64,000 nucleotides of DNA from Enterobacter sp. R4-368 (GCF_000410515.1 NC_021500.1:1922001-1986000); one strand, 5' to 3'; counted from the first letter of the stretch, positions 44,801 to 54,390 are shown. Numbers and translations: made by a program. Notes: generated by a model not told the origin, from the sequence alone.

Positions 44801-45520
44801 ATGGCGAAAAAAACATTAATCATCGGTGGGGCTTCCGGTATTGGCTTTGCTGTGGCCCGTGCGCTGGCTGAACAGGGAGGAAGCCTGATCCTTGCCGGCA
44901 GGAATAGTGAAAAGCTGGCGCGAGCCAGAGAGTTGCTGAGCCAGAAAAGCGCATCTGTGGATACTGTCGTCCTTGATATCAGCAAAGAGGAGGAGGTGAT
45001 CCAGCTTAGCCAGACGCTCGGAGAGGTAGATAACATTATTGTGACGGCGGGATCGCATGCACCAGGCGGGGTGCTCACATCACTGAATCTGAACGAGGCC
45101 CGGCTGGCTTTCGACACCAAATTCTGGGGTAGCATCCATGTTGCCAGGCATCTGAGTAAAAATATCCACGCCCGGGGCACCCTGACGCTGACCAGCGGCT
45201 TTGTTTCCCGCCGCACTGTTGCGGGCGCTATCGTCAAAACCACCATGAACGCGGCTCTGGAGTCAGCCGTTAAGGTGCTGGCGAAAGAGCTTTCTCCGCT
45301 GCGCGTAAATGCGGTGAGCCCGGGGCTGACAGATACCGAGGCGCATGCAGGCATGGAGCCTGCTGCCCGCGAAAAAATGTTGCTGTCTGCCGCTGAAAAT
45401 CTGCCGGCAAAAGCCTTCGGGCGGGCAGAGGACATCGCAAAAGGCTATCTGTTCGTGATGGACAATCCCTTTGTCACCGGAACCCTGCTGGATATCGAAG
45501 GCGGCGCGCTAATTAACTAA
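44801..45520 (+). CDS. SDR-fold protein lacking the YxxxK catalytic pair
   Basis: 239 residues from ATG 44801, four bases after the OYE stop. The cofactor motif GGASGIG (8-14), LAGRNSEK and the serine in LTSGFV are present. At the place where YxxxK is expected the sequence reads KTTMNAAL, so lysine and asparagine replace the catalytic tyrosine and lysine. It may bind NADP(H) without classical dehydrogenase activity, or use another mechanism. Co-transcription with the OYE suggests a shared substrate or a helper role. Confidence 0.88.
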   Translation: MAKKTLIIGGASGIGFAVARALAEQGGSLILAGRNSEKLARARELLSQKSASVDTVVLDISKEEEVIQLSQTLGEVDNIIVTAGSHAPGGVLTSLNLNEARLAFDTKFWGSIHVARHLSKNIHARGTLTLTSGFVSRRTVAGAIVKTTMNAALESAVKVLAKELSPLRVNAVSPGLTDTEAHAGMEPAAREKMLLSAAENLPAKAFGRAEDIAKGYLFVMDNPFVTGTLLDIEGGALIN

Positions 45521-45595
45521 ACCTCACGTTTATCTGCGGGCGGCTGAAATGCGCCCGAATCACCTGTTTCTCTGAGGCTAAATAAAGGATCTTTT

Positions 45596-46135
45596 ATGAA
45601 TAAGTTAAGGTTTTACTCTTTCCGGCTGGCGACGCTTATGCTGCTTCCTGTGACCAGCGCTGTGTTTTCTGCACCGCTTGAGCTGGTGAAACCCCATGAA
45701 TTGATTGCGGAAAGCCACTTATCATCCGCCCACGTAGCTGCACTTGAAACCGTCGCAAGGCGTTACGCAACATTCTGGGATACCGGCGATGAAGCCCTGG
45801 CCCGTGAGGCGCTGGCCGATAATTTTGTCGATAATACACCGCCTGAAGGCCGCAAACAGGGACCGGAAGGCGCGCTTCTGGCTTCCCGCGCCTTCCGCAC
45901 CGCCGTCCCGGATCTGCGTTGCGAGGTTGAGCAGATGATCGTTGCAGGCGATCGAGTCGTATCGCACCTTCATTTCCGCGGACATTTCACGGGAACCTTC
46001 GGCAAACTGAAAGGTAAAGGCCAACAGGTGGATTTTATCGCGACGGATATCTATCAGGTCAGGAACAATAAAATTATCGCGAACTGGCATCTTGAAGATA
46101 ATCTGACCCTGATGAAACAACTGGGTGCCTTGTAA
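45596..46135 (+). CDS. Exported SnoaL/NTF2-like protein (ester cyclase type)
   Basis: 179 residues. A signal peptide is visible (LATLMLLPVTSAVFSA), followed by an NTF2-like cone domain: VARRYATFWDTGDEALAREALADNFVDNTPPEGR, FRTAVPDLRCEVEQMIVAGDRVVSHLHFRGHFTG and KIIANWHLEDNLTLMKQLG. The length and central HxHFRG segment fit SnoaL-like ester cyclases. Periplasmic location is unusual for the group. It is the third gene behind the OYE. AAGGATC is upstream of the ATG. Confidence 0.82.
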   Translation: MNKLRFYSFRLATLMLLPVTSAVFSAPLELVKPHELIAESHLSSAHVAALETVARRYATFWDTGDEALAREALADNFVDNTPPEGRKQGPEGALLASRAFRTAVPDLRCEVEQMIVAGDRVVSHLHFRGHFTGTFGKLKGKGQQVDFIATDIYQVRNNKIIANWHLEDNLTLMKQLGAL

Positions 46136-46216
46136 ATGGCTGCCGGGGAAGGATGATGCTGTCAGGCAGTATGGCAAGGGTTGGGATATTTCATTAAACA
46201 CCAGCACTTATTTTAA

Positions 46217-46236
46217 GCCTGCCGGAAATGGCAGGC
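46217..46236 (-). terminator. Possible terminator downstream of the AraC gene
   Basis: A 7-bp stem GCCTGCC / GGCAGGC; on the minus strand it is followed by TTAAAA. It lies 120 bases beyond the AraC stop in a 220-base gap that otherwise shows nothing clear. Confidence 0.35.
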
Positions 46237-46355
46237 GAAAGCGGTTATTCCTGATGATGCCTGAATAAGCTGCGGGTGCAGAGGCGTGCCGTGAAAACGA
46301 TGCCGCCTGTTAAAGCCGGGCTACTGTCACCCGTAGGTTCAACGGGCAGTACCGA

Positions 46356-47303
46356 CTACTCACTTTTGCGCGCTTCACGGATACTGCGAGCCGGTGGCTG
46401 ACCGAACATGCGCGAATATTCACGTGTAAACTGCGTCACGCTCTCATAGCCCACACCGTGGGCAGCGGTGCTGATCGCAGCGCCTTGCGCAAGCATACGT
46501 CTGCGAGCTTCAACCAGACGCAACTGTTTTTGAAATTGCAGTGGAGTGAGCGTCGTGACGTTGCGAAAATGCGTGTGAAATACCGAAATACTCATCCCCG
46601 ATGCATCGGCCAGTGTTTTGATTCGCAACGGCTGATCATACTTAGTCCGGATAATCTCGATAGCCCGGGCGATCCGACGGGCATGGCTATCAATATTTCC
46701 CAGAGCGCGCATAGATTTGCCATAGCGGCCGGACAGCAGCCAGTAATGCAACTCGCGCACTAACTGGCGACCCAGCATTTTCAACGCGTGCGGTCTGTCG
46801 AGCAATTTCAGCAGGTGCAACGCAGCGTCTGCAACGTCCTCTTCGATCTGGTCAACCCTTACAGGCACATCCGGCATTACCTCCAGTTTTTCCATATCGC
46901 CAACCAGTTCGGTAATCACAGCGGCGTCAAGTTCCACGACCAGTGAATAATATGGGGCGGCAGCGCTGGCGGTGATAACCTGGCTGACTGTCGGCACATC
47001 CATAGTAACCAGCAAAGACTCCCCCGCGCCGAAATCGAACGTATGACTGCCCATCGTCACGCGCTTGCGCCCTTGCAGCACAAGTGCGACCAGCGGCTTA
47101 GTAATAGCGAACTGCAACAAGGAAGGTGCGGCTTCGCTTAAGATAAACACCCCCGGAATGGGGGTTGTTGCCACACCGTCTTTATTGAGGTGCGCGTCGG
47201 CATATTTCCGCGCCACCCGCAGGAGCGTCGCCGTCGTCTTTGCTCCGTCAGACTCATCTGTGCCAGAGACGCATTCTTCAGGTAATCGGGTCATCGCCGT
47301 CAT
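46356..47303 (-). CDS. AraC-family regulator (AraC_N type)
   Basis: 315 residues from ATG 47303; ATG 47294 is an alternative and neither has a good SD. The N-terminal sensor resembles the AraC_N group (IPGVFILSEAAPSLLQFAITKPLVALVLQGRKRV). The C-terminal HTH pair lies at about 215-310 (LADASGMSISVFHTHFRNVTTLTPLQFQKQ; HGVGYESVTQFTREYSRMFGQPP). Divergent from an SDR gene 161 bases away, its likely target. Confidence 0.9.
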   Translation of the reverse strand: MTAMTRLPEECVSGTDESDGAKTTATLLRVARKYADAHLNKDGVATTPIPGVFILSEAAPSLLQFAITKPLVALVLQGRKRVTMGSHTFDFGAGESLLVTMDVPTVSQVITASAAAPYYSLVVELDAAVITELVGDMEKLEVMPDVPVRVDQIEEDVADAALHLLKLLDRPHALKMLGRQLVRELHYWLLSGRYGKSMRALGNIDSHARRIARAIEIIRTKYDQPLRIKTLADASGMSISVFHTHFRNVTTLTPLQFQKQLRLVEARRRMLAQGAAISTAAHGVGYESVTQFTREYSRMFGQPPARSIREARKSE

Positions 47304-47464
47304 ATTTTTAGGCTAATAAATGTAATTTGAGCGTGCGCTAATCTTAGTGCAGTTCTGACTGAAGAGAAAATTCAAAATTATCAGGCAAGTTTTCGCGATT
47401 ATCGGGCAACCTAAAATGCGCTGTGATGGATAGTATTTTATCTCCACATATCAGGAGATATTTT

Positions 47465-48220
47465 ATGACAACCATTTCTCTTGTGACCGGTGCCAGTCGG
47501 GGCCTTGGTCGTAATACTGCACTGAACATTGCCCGCCATGGCGGCGATGCGATCATCACCTATCGTAATGGTAAAGAAGCTGCGGACGCCGTGGCGGCTG
47601 ATATCCAGTCCCTTGGTCGTAAGGCGATTACCCTTCAACTGGACATGCGCGACGTGTCCTCCTTTCGCGATTTCGTGGCCGCCGTCAGCGCAGCATTGAA
47701 AGACACCTGGGGGCGCGATACGTTCGACCATCTGATCAATAACGCCGGGCATGGTGAAATGGCCGACTTCGTGAATACCACAGAAGAGCAGTTTGACGCG
47801 CTTTTTGATGTCCACGTGAAAGGCGTATTTTTCCTGACGCAGTCACTTCTGCCGATCCTGGCCGATGGCGGACGGATCATCAATTTCTCATCGGGTCTGA
47901 CGCGGGTGTCATTCCCTGGGTTCTCGGCCTACTCGGCGGCTAAAGGCGCGGTGGAAGTGCTCACCGTTTATATGGCTAAAGAGTTGGGCAGCCGCGGCAT
48001 TACCGTCAATGCCATTGCGCCAGGTGCTATCGAAACGGACTTCCTGGGAGGCGCTGTACGTGACATTCCCGATTACAACAAAGCCTTTGCAGGCATGACT
48101 GCGCTGGGTCGCGTGGGACTGCCTGATGATATCGGTCCAATGATTGCCAGCCTGTTGGGTGAGGACAATCGATGGGTCACTGGACAGCGCATTGAAGTTT
48201 CCGGCGGGCAGTCGATTTAA
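47465..48220 (+). CDS. SDR-family oxidoreductase, FabG-like
   Basis: 251 residues from ATG 47465 with CAGGAG upstream. Motifs: TGASRGLG (8-15), NNAG, serine in NFSSGL, YSAAK and the C-terminal VTGQRIEVSGGQ typical of FabG-like SDRs. Substrate not readable. Divergent from the AraC gene. A hairpin terminator follows. Confidence 0.92.
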   Translation: MTTISLVTGASRGLGRNTALNIARHGGDAIITYRNGKEAADAVAADIQSLGRKAITLQLDMRDVSSFRDFVAAVSAALKDTWGRDTFDHLINNAGHGEMADFVNTTEEQFDALFDVHVKGVFFLTQSLLPILADGGRIINFSSGLTRVSFPGFSAYSAAKGAVEVLTVYMAKELGSRGITVNAIAPGAIETDFLGGAVRDIPDYNKAFAGMTALGRVGLPDDIGPMIASLLGEDNRWVTGQRIEVSGGQSI

Positions 48221-48229
48221 TCTCACGGG

Positions 48230-48262
48230 GATAGATTCCACTCCGGGTGGGATCTATCGTTT
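48230..48262 (+). terminator. Terminator after the FabG-like SDR gene
   Basis: A 12-bp stem GATAGATTCCAC (48230-48241) / GTGGGATCTATC (48247-48258) with one wobble pair, followed by GTTT. Confidence 0.7.
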
Positions 48263-48495
48263 CTCCTGTCTGTCATCAGCATTTTTTAATGCCTGAATCG
48301 ATTATTGGTTCTCTTGCGGTGACGTTTGCGGATATCCCTGGTTGTAAAGCGTCACGCTATCTGAAAAACCATCCTCCAGAGCCTGTAAACACCGCAAACG
48401 CCATAAGCCCCACCCACTGGCATAAAAACAGGTTACTTAGCTTTGTAAATTGCTGATAGCGGGTTTCGCTGCTGAGGTCAGTTCAGTCTTATGAA

Positions 48496-48560
48496 AATAT
48501 GCGCGAATAGTCGCTTCCCGCTCATAGCATGAGTGATGCTTTCCAGTCGATCGCTATGCG
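48496..48560 (-). pseudogene. Possible scrap of an AraC-type regulator gene
   Basis: The plus-strand text ATGCGCGAATAGTCGC ... CTCATAGC resembles the antisense of the second helix-turn-helix of the AraC gene at 46400-46450 (ATGCGCGAATATTCAC ... CTCATAGC). Read on the minus strand it gives HSCYEREATIRAYFHK, alignable with VGYESVTQFTREYSRMFG after small deletions. It has no intact frame. Confidence 0.3.
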
Positions 48561-48602
48561 CCGCGGATAACGAAAAAGTTATGGCATGAACTGGACAGAG
48601 AG

Positions 48603-48758
48603 CTAAAAGCGCAAGATCTGCCTGGGTGGGATACATAGCGTACGGCTGGCGACACGTAAATCACGATTTTCGCCAATATCCGCGTTATCTTTGTCACCTG
48701 GTTTCATCATTTCTATCCCTTTAAACGACAGTGGCTTTGCCTCTTGTTTTCCTGCCAT
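48603..48758 (-). pseudogene. Relic of a tyrosine integrase, N-terminal part only
   Basis: A 51-codon frame begins ATG at 48758 and ends TAG at 48603. The product starts MAGKQEAKPLSFKGIEMMKP and continues GDKDNADIGENRDLRVAS, which matches the arm-type DNA-binding N-terminus of P4-like integrases (the PL-x-x-x-x-IEAMKPGDKDxADxGExRGLRV pattern). After that the sequence diverges and stops; the catalytic domain is gone. It lies 144 bases from mutS, at the edge of the accessory block, and points away from mutS. The match was made by eye. Confidence 0.5.
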
Positions 48759-48901
48759 ACAGACTCCGTTATCATGCTCCCCACGCCTTTATGAAGCGAA
48801 ATGTAGGATTTCATGAGATCCAATGAGATAAAGTGAAACTCAATGAGAACAACAAACATCACTAACTCATTAAAATTTAAGAAAATGGACATCATAAGCT
48901 G

Positions 48902-51463
48902 ATGAGTACACTAGAGAATTTCGACGCCCATACCCCAATGATGCAGCAGTATCTGAAACTGAAAGCACAGCACCCGGATATTCTGCTGTTCTACCGTATG
49001 GGCGACTTCTACGAGCTGTTTTACGACGACGCCAAACGCGCCTCGCAACTGATGGATATTTCACTGACCAAACGCGGTGCGTCTGCCGGTGAGCCGATCC
49101 CGATGGCGGGTGTGCCGCATCATGCGGTGGAAAACTATCTGGCGAAGCTGGTGAGCCTGGGTGAATCGGTGGCGATTTGCGAGCAGATCGGTGATCCCGC
49201 CACCAGCAAAGGGCCGGTGGAACGCAAAGTGGTGCGCATTGTCACACCTGGCACCATCAGCGATGAAGCGCTGTTGCAGGAGCGCCAGGACAACCTGCTC
49301 GCCGCCGTCTGGCAGGACAGCAAAGGCTTTGGCTATGCGACGCTGGATATCAGTTCCGGACGTTTTCGCGTTAGCGAACCAGCGGATCGCGACACCATGG
49401 CCGCCGAACTGCAACGCACCAATCCGGCGGAATTGCTCTATGCGGAAGATTTCGCGGAAACCGCGTTGATTGAAGGCCGTCGTGGTTTGCGCCGCCGCCC
49501 GCTGTGGGAGTTCGAAATTGACACCGCGCGCCAGCAATTAAATATGCAGTTCGGCACGCGGGACCTGGTCGGTTTTGGCGTAGAGAACGCACCGCGCGGT
49601 CTGTGCGCCGCCGGTTGCCTGCTGCAATATGTGAAAGACACGCAGCGTACCGCCCTGCCGCATATTCGCTCCATCACCATGGAGCGCCAGCAGGACACCA
49701 TCATTATGGATGCGGCGACGCGCCGAAATCTGGAGATAACCCAGAACCTGGCGGGCGGTGTCGAGAACACGCTGGCCTCAGTGCTCGACTGCACCGTTAC
49801 GCCGATGGGCAGCCGTATGCTCAAACGCTGGCTACATATGCCGGTGCGCGATACGAAAGTGCTGACCGAGCGCCAGCAAACCATCAGCGCGTTGCAGGAA
49901 CACACCAGTGAGCTGCAACCGGTGCTGCGTCAGGTGGGCGATCTGGAGCGTATTCTGGCGCGTCTGGCGCTGCGCACTGCCCGTCCACGCGATCTGGCAC
50001 GCATGCGTTACGCTTTTCAGCAATTACCGGAACTGCGCAGCCAACTGGCGGATATCGACAGCGCACCGGTACAGGCACTGCGTGAAAAAATGGGCGAATT
50101 TGTCGAGTTACGCGAACTGCTGGAGCGCGCCATCATTGAAGCGCCACCGGTGCTGGTGCGCGACGGCGGCGTGATTGCGCCGGGCTATAACGCTGAGCTG
50201 GATGAGTGGCGCGGGCTGGCAGATGGCGCGACCGATTATCTCGACCGCCTCGAGATCCGCGAACGTGAGCGGCTGGGGCTGGATACGCTGAAAGTGGGGT
50301 ATAACGCGGTGCACGGCTATTTCATTCAGATCAGCCGTGGGCAGAGCCACCTGGCACCGATTCACTATGTGCGCCGTCAGACCCTGAAAAACGCTGAGCG
50401 CTACATTATTCCGGAACTGAAAGAGTACGAAGACAAAGTTCTGACCTCCAAAGGCAAAGCGCTGGCGCTGGAAAAACAGCTGTATGACGAACTGTTTGAT
50501 CTGCTGATGCCGCATCTGGCGGATTTGCAGCAGAGCGCCGCCGCGCTGGCCGAGCTGGATGTGCTGGTCAACCTGGCGGAGCGTGCTTATACCCTGAATT
50601 ACTGCTGCCCGACCTTCAGCGAAAAACCGGGCATTCGCATTAGCGAAGGCCGCCATCCGGTGGTGGAGCAAGTGCTGAAAGAGCCGTTTATCGCCAACCC
50701 GCTGAACCTGTCACCGCAGCGCCGGATGTTGATCATTACCGGCCCGAATATGGGCGGTAAAAGTACTTATATGCGCCAGACCGCGCTGATTGTTTTGCTG
50801 GCCTATATCGGCAGCTTTGTTCCGGCACAAAAGGTGGAGATCGGGCCAATCGATCGCATCTTTACCCGCGTCGGCGCGGCGGATGATCTGGCCAGCGGGC
50901 GTTCCACGTTTATGGTGGAGATGACCGAAACCGCTAACATCCTGCATAACGCCACGGAAAACAGCCTGGTGCTGATGGACGAAATTGGCCGCGGGACATC
51001 AACGTACGATGGCCTGTCGCTGGCGTGGGCGTGTGCGGAAAATCTGGCGAATAAGATCAAAGCGCTGACGCTGTTTGCCACCCACTATTTCGAGCTGACG
51101 CAACTGCCGGAAAAAATGGAAGGCGTGGCGAATGTGCATCTCGATGCGCTGGAGCACGGCGATACCATCGCCTTTATGCACAGCGTGCAGGATGGCGCTG
51201 CCAGTAAGAGCTACGGCCTGGCGGTCGCCGCGCTGGCGGGGGTGCCCAAAGAAGTGATCAAGCGCGCGCGCGGTAAATTGCGCGAGCTGGAAAGCCTGTC
51301 GCCGAGCGCGGCAGCCACGCAGATCGACGGCACGCAAATGTCACTGCTGGCGGCACCGGAAGAGACAAATCCGGCGGTTGAAGCGCTGGAAAACCTCGAT
51401 CCAGACAGCTTAACGCCGCGCCAGGCACTGGAGTGGATCTACCGTCTGAAAAATCTGCTGTAA
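48902..51463 (+). CDS. mutS: DNA mismatch repair protein MutS
   Basis: 853 residues, the E. coli length. The mismatch-binding motif is in [10 protein letters not shown] near 35-42 (Phe-x-Glu), and the ATPase core has Walker [10 protein letters not shown] (about 614-622), then [16 protein letters not shown] (Walker B) and FATHYFEL. MutS recognises base mismatches and small loops and recruits MutL. It is the first gene of the conserved backbone to the right. Confidence 0.98.
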   Translation: MSTLENFDAHTPMMQQYLKLKAQHPDILLFYRMGDFYELFYDDAKRASQLMDISLTKRGASAGEPIPMAGVPHHAVENYLAKLVSLGESVAICEQIGDPATSKGPVERKVVRIVTPGTISDEALLQERQDNLLAAVWQDSKGFGYATLDISSGRFRVSEPADRDTMAAELQRTNPAELLYAEDFAETALIEGRRGLRRRPLWEFEIDTARQQLNMQFGTRDLVGFGVENAPRGLCAAGCLLQYVKDTQRTALPHIRSITMERQQDTIIMDAATRRNLEITQNLAGGVENTLASVLDCTVTPMGSRMLKRWLHMPVRDTKVLTERQQTISALQEHTSELQPVLRQVGDLERILARLALRTARPRDLARMRYAFQQLPELRSQLADIDSAPVQALREKMGEFVELRELLERAIIEAPPVLVRDGGVIAPGYNAELDEWRGLADGATDYLDRLEIRERERLGLDTLKVGYNAVHGYFIQISRGQSHLAPIHYVRRQTLKNAERYIIPELKEYEDKVLTSKGKALALEKQLYDELFDLLMPHLADLQQSAAALAELDVLVNLAERAYTLNYCCPTFSEKPGIRISEGRHPVVEQVLKEPFIANPLNLSPQRRMLIITGPNMGGKSTYMRQTALIVLLAYIGSFVPAQKVEIGPIDRIFTRVGAADDLASGRSTFMVEMTETANILHNATENSLVLMDEIGRGTSTYDGLSLAWACAENLANKIKALTLFATHYFELTQLPEKMEGVANVHLDALEHGDTIAFMHSVQDGAASKSYGLAVAALAGVPKEVIKRARGKLRELESLSPSAAATQIDGTQMSLLAAPEETNPAVEALENLDPDSLTPRQALEWIYRLKNLL

Positions 51464-51471
51464 CCCCTCTT

Positions 51472-51497
51472 CCCTCTCCCGCTCGGAGAGGGATTTT
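51472..51497 (+). terminator. Terminator after mutS
   Basis: An 8-bp stem CCCTCTCC (51472-51479) / GGAGAGGG (51485-51492) followed by ATTTT, eight bases past the stop. The rest of the gap to 51756 shows nothing. Confidence 0.75.
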
Positions 51498-51756
51498 CCC
51501 TTATTCGCCAGCCACGCCGACATCTCCGGTTCAGTATCAAACCTTACCTGTGTCATGCAAAACACGCTTGTGCAACGGCGCAGCGGTTCGCGATGACCAT
51601 GCATTCAGCCGCCTTTTGTCGGTAATCACTCGCCTGGATGGTCATAGGGTGTCTCGCACTTTATTAACGGTGCCGATCTGTTTTCCGCACAGCCTCTGGA
51701 TGCCACATTTTCAAGTCGTTTAAGTGTGCCTGATGAGCTAAAAAGCCGGGGCAGCA

Positions 51757-52644
51757 CTAAGCGAGACGAGCACGCAAAAAATCCACAAACGCGCGGACTT
51801 TGGCCGGCTGATGCTGCGCATCCGCGTACACGGCATAAACCCCCTGCTGCGCGAAGCGGTATTCCGGCAACAGATGAACAAGCCGGTGACTGTCCAGCGC
51901 CGTTTGCACCAGCCATAGCGGTAACAACGCCACACCGCAACCGGCCAGCGCGAATGCCATTAATGCCTGCGCGCTATCGGCGGATAACCGCGCTGGCGTG
52001 GTGATTTCCAGCGTTTCGCTGCGCCCGCTGGCAGCGGTAACCTGCCAGCGCAGCGGTGTGTTTAAGCGCTCATGAATGATCCACTCCGCCTGCGCCAGCG
52101 ATTGCAGCGAGGTCACAGGATGGGCGCGCAGCCATTCGGGCGTCGCCACTGGCACAATCGCGAAGCGTGAAATCAGCGCGGCGTGGTAGCGCGAATCCGC
52201 CAGCGATCCTAAGCGGATCGCCACATCAAAACGTTCTGAAATCAAATCATTATGCTGAGACGAGGCCACATGGCGGATGCGTAAACCGGGATGATCCTGA
52301 CCGAACGCCGCCAGCACCGGAACCACAACCTGTGCGCCATACTCCGGCGTGCTGGTGATCCGCAGCTCACCGCATAAACCTACGTGGCTTGCCCGGACGT
52401 CATCTTGCAAGGACTCTGCGGCATTGAGCAACTCAACGCCGCGCTGATAAAACACACGCCCCGCATCGGTTAGCGTTAGCCGTCGCGTTGAGCGCAGCAG
52501 CAAGGTTACGCCGAGCTCATTTTCAAGCTGGCGGATATTAAAGCTGACCACCGCTTTGGTTTGCCCAAGTGCAACAGCAGCCGCGGTGAAACTGCCGGTA
52601 TCGACCACGGCAACAAAGATAGCCATACGCGATAAATTGAGCAT
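51757..52644 (-). CDS. LysR-family regulator
   Basis: 295 residues. Winged helix at 1-60 (VDTGSFTAAAVALGQTKAVVSFNIRQLENELGVTLLLRSTR); the effector domain starts near 88 (GELRITSTPEYGAQVVVPVLAAF). Divergent from an MFS gene 107 bases away, which it probably controls. This cassette occupies the mutS-rpoS interval, known to be highly variable among enterobacteria. Confidence 0.9.
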   Translation of the reverse strand: MLNLSRMAIFVAVVDTGSFTAAAVALGQTKAVVSFNIRQLENELGVTLLLRSTRRLTLTDAGRVFYQRGVELLNAAESLQDDVRASHVGLCGELRITSTPEYGAQVVVPVLAAFGQDHPGLRIRHVASSQHNDLISERFDVAIRLGSLADSRYHAALISRFAIVPVATPEWLRAHPVTSLQSLAQAEWIIHERLNTPLRWQVTAASGRSETLEITTPARLSADSAQALMAFALAGCGVALLPLWLVQTALDSHRLVHLLPEYRFAQQGVYAVYADAQHQPAKVRAFVDFLRARLA

Positions 52645-52751
52645 CGGGGTTCCATCATTGTAAAAATAATTTTGACAGTATATCGCCCGGCGCGCCGTTT
52701 ATCCCGCGCCATGGCCCCGCTACATTACGCCTCCACACAGGAGGGCAGAAA

Positions 52752-53960
52752 ATGATGTATCGCAACAAGGTCGCGGTGGTTTATCTGCTGGGCTTTTTTC
52801 TCGACTTAATCAACATGTTTATTGCCAGCGTAGCGTTTCCGGCGATGGCGGTTAGCTTGCAGGCGTCGGTTTCTGCGCTGGCATGGGTCAGCAACGGCTA
52901 TATCGCCGGTTTAACGCTGGCAATCCCGTTTAGCGCCCGGCTAACCAGACGTTTTGGCGCTCGACGCGTCTTTATCTTTTCACTGGTTGTATTTAGCGCA
53001 GCGGCGATGGCGGCAGGTTGCGCTAACTCCGCTGGCAGCCTGATTTTCTGGCGCGTGCTGCAAGGCACAGGCGGCGGGCTGCTGATCCCGGTGGGACAAG
53101 CGTTAACCTGGCAACAATTTGAGCCTCATGAACGCGCCAAAGTCTCTTCCGCCGTGATGCTGGTCGCACTGCTGGCTCCCGCCTGTTCGCCCGCGATCGG
53201 TGGCGTGCTGGTACAGTCTTTTAGCTGGCGCTGGATATTCTTCGCCACGCTGCCTGTTGCGCTGCTAACGTTGCTGCTCGCGAGCCTGTGGCTAAAAGAC
53301 GAGCCTGTGGCAGGCGGGTCGTCGCGCCTGCTGCATTTACCCTTACTGCGCAATTCACTGCTGCGCTTCGCCATGCTGATTTATCTCTGTGTGCCGGGGA
53401 TGTTCATCGGTGTGAGTGTGGTGGGCATGTTTTATTTGCAGCGCATCGCCGGGATGTCGCCAGCAATGACCGGCGCGTTAATGATCCCGTGGTCGCTGGC
53501 GTCTTTCGCCGCGATCTGTTTTAGCGGCCGGTATTTCAACCGCCTTGGCCCACGACCATTAATTATCACCGGCTGTTTATTGCAGGCTGTCGGGATGCTG
53601 ATGCTGACGGGCGTTACGCCAGAGACGCCTGTCAGCGTCGTTACCGCAGCATTTACGTTGATGGGCGCGGGTGGGAGTTTGTGCAGCAGCACCGCGCAGA
53701 GCAGTGCCTTTTTGACGATTCCCCATCATGAGATGCCCGATGCCAGCGCGCTGTGGAATCTTAACCGGCAACTGAGCTTCTTCCTCGGGACAACCTTGCT
53801 GGCATGCGTGTTGAGCGCGTTACAGCATCTGTTTTCCCCTTTGCTGGCCTGGCGCGGCACATTTATTACCGCTGCCGCCTTTTCCTTGTTACCGCTGGTG
53901 GCCGCCCTGCGACTAAATAACCAACAAACTCTGCACTATCTGCATCAGGAGAAACCATGA
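52752..53960 (+). CDS. MFS transporter (multidrug-type)
   Basis: 402 residues; GAGGAGG lies upstream and ATG 52755 is also possible. About twelve hydrophobic helices. Drug-transporter features include FSARLTRRFGARRVF (motif A) and FWRVLQGTGGGLLIPVGQAL (motif C-like), as in DHA-type exporters. Likely an efflux pump of unknown substrate. It overlaps the NTF2-like gene by four bases (ATGA). Confidence 0.9.
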   Translation: MMYRNKVAVVYLLGFFLDLINMFIASVAFPAMAVSLQASVSALAWVSNGYIAGLTLAIPFSARLTRRFGARRVFIFSLVVFSAAAMAAGCANSAGSLIFWRVLQGTGGGLLIPVGQALTWQQFEPHERAKVSSAVMLVALLAPACSPAIGGVLVQSFSWRWIFFATLPVALLTLLLASLWLKDEPVAGGSSRLLHLPLLRNSLLRFAMLIYLCVPGMFIGVSVVGMFYLQRIAGMSPAMTGALMIPWSLASFAAICFSGRYFNRLGPRPLIITGCLLQAVGMLMLTGVTPETPVSVVTAAFTLMGAGGSLCSSTAQSSAFLTIPHHEMPDASALWNLNRQLSFFLGTTLLACVLSALQHLFSPLLAWRGTFITAAAFSLLPLVAALRLNNQQTLHYLHQEKP

Positions 53961-54322
53961 AAGCCTATATTACTGAAATTATTGACGCGCATATCGCCAT
54001 CGAAAACTGGCTCAGCCGGGGTGAAGGCGAGCTGGAGGCATTGATGGCGCGCTTTGCCGGAAACTTTTCCATGGTGACGCTTTCCGGTGCATCTCTGGAC
54101 TACGCGGCCCTTGCCGGTTTTTTCCAGGCGCAGCGCGGTAGTCGAGCAGGGCTGAAGATCGTGGTAGATAACATCGAACCGCTGGCGGAGTGGGAGGATG
54201 GCGCGGTAATAGGCTACCGGGAAACGCAGGGTGAGCATGTGCGCTGGTCGACAGTGGTGTTTCAATTTCAGCAAGGACGCGTGTTGTGGCGTCATTTGCA
54301 TGAAACGGCGCAGGCAGCGTGA
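53957..54322 (+). CDS. NTF2-like (DUF4440-type) protein
   Basis: 121 residues. A cone-shaped NTF2-like domain is suggested by AIENWLSRGEGELEALMARFAGNFSMVTLSGASLDYAALAGFFQAQ, then AVIGYRETQGEHVRWSTVVFQFQQGRVLWRHLHET. No signal peptide. It is translationally coupled to the MFS gene, so it probably acts on, or binds, the same compound. Function not known. Confidence 0.8.
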   Translation: MKAYITEIIDAHIAIENWLSRGEGELEALMARFAGNFSMVTLSGASLDYAALAGFFQAQRGSRAGLKIVVDNIEPLAEWEDGAVIGYRETQGEHVRWSTVVFQFQQGRVLWRHLHETAQAA

Positions 54323-54342
54323 CGGTGGATTGAGAACAAAGA

Positions 54343-54375
54343 AAAAAGGCCGCGTCATCTGCGAGCGGCCTTTTT
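54343..54375. terminator. Bidirectional terminator between the NTF2-like gene and rpoS
   Basis: A perfect 11-bp stem AAAAAGGCCGC / GCGGCCTTTTT with an 11-base loop, T tracts on both strands, between convergent genes. Confidence 0.9.
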
Positions 54376-54390
54376 GTCGTGAAATGGTGC

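Larger units (their letters stand above)
48263..48901. other. Decayed intergenic region before mutS
   Basis: About 640 bases between the SDR terminator and mutS without an intact gene. It holds the integrase relic and the possible AraC scrap listed separately. The last 100 bases are AT-rich and probably contain the mutS promoter, but no element stands out. Confidence 0.5.

Noticed and set aside
48247..48456. Small frame of 69 codons before mutS
   Set aside because: No SD, no recognisable domain; it overlaps the terminator of the SDR gene and lies in the decayed region.
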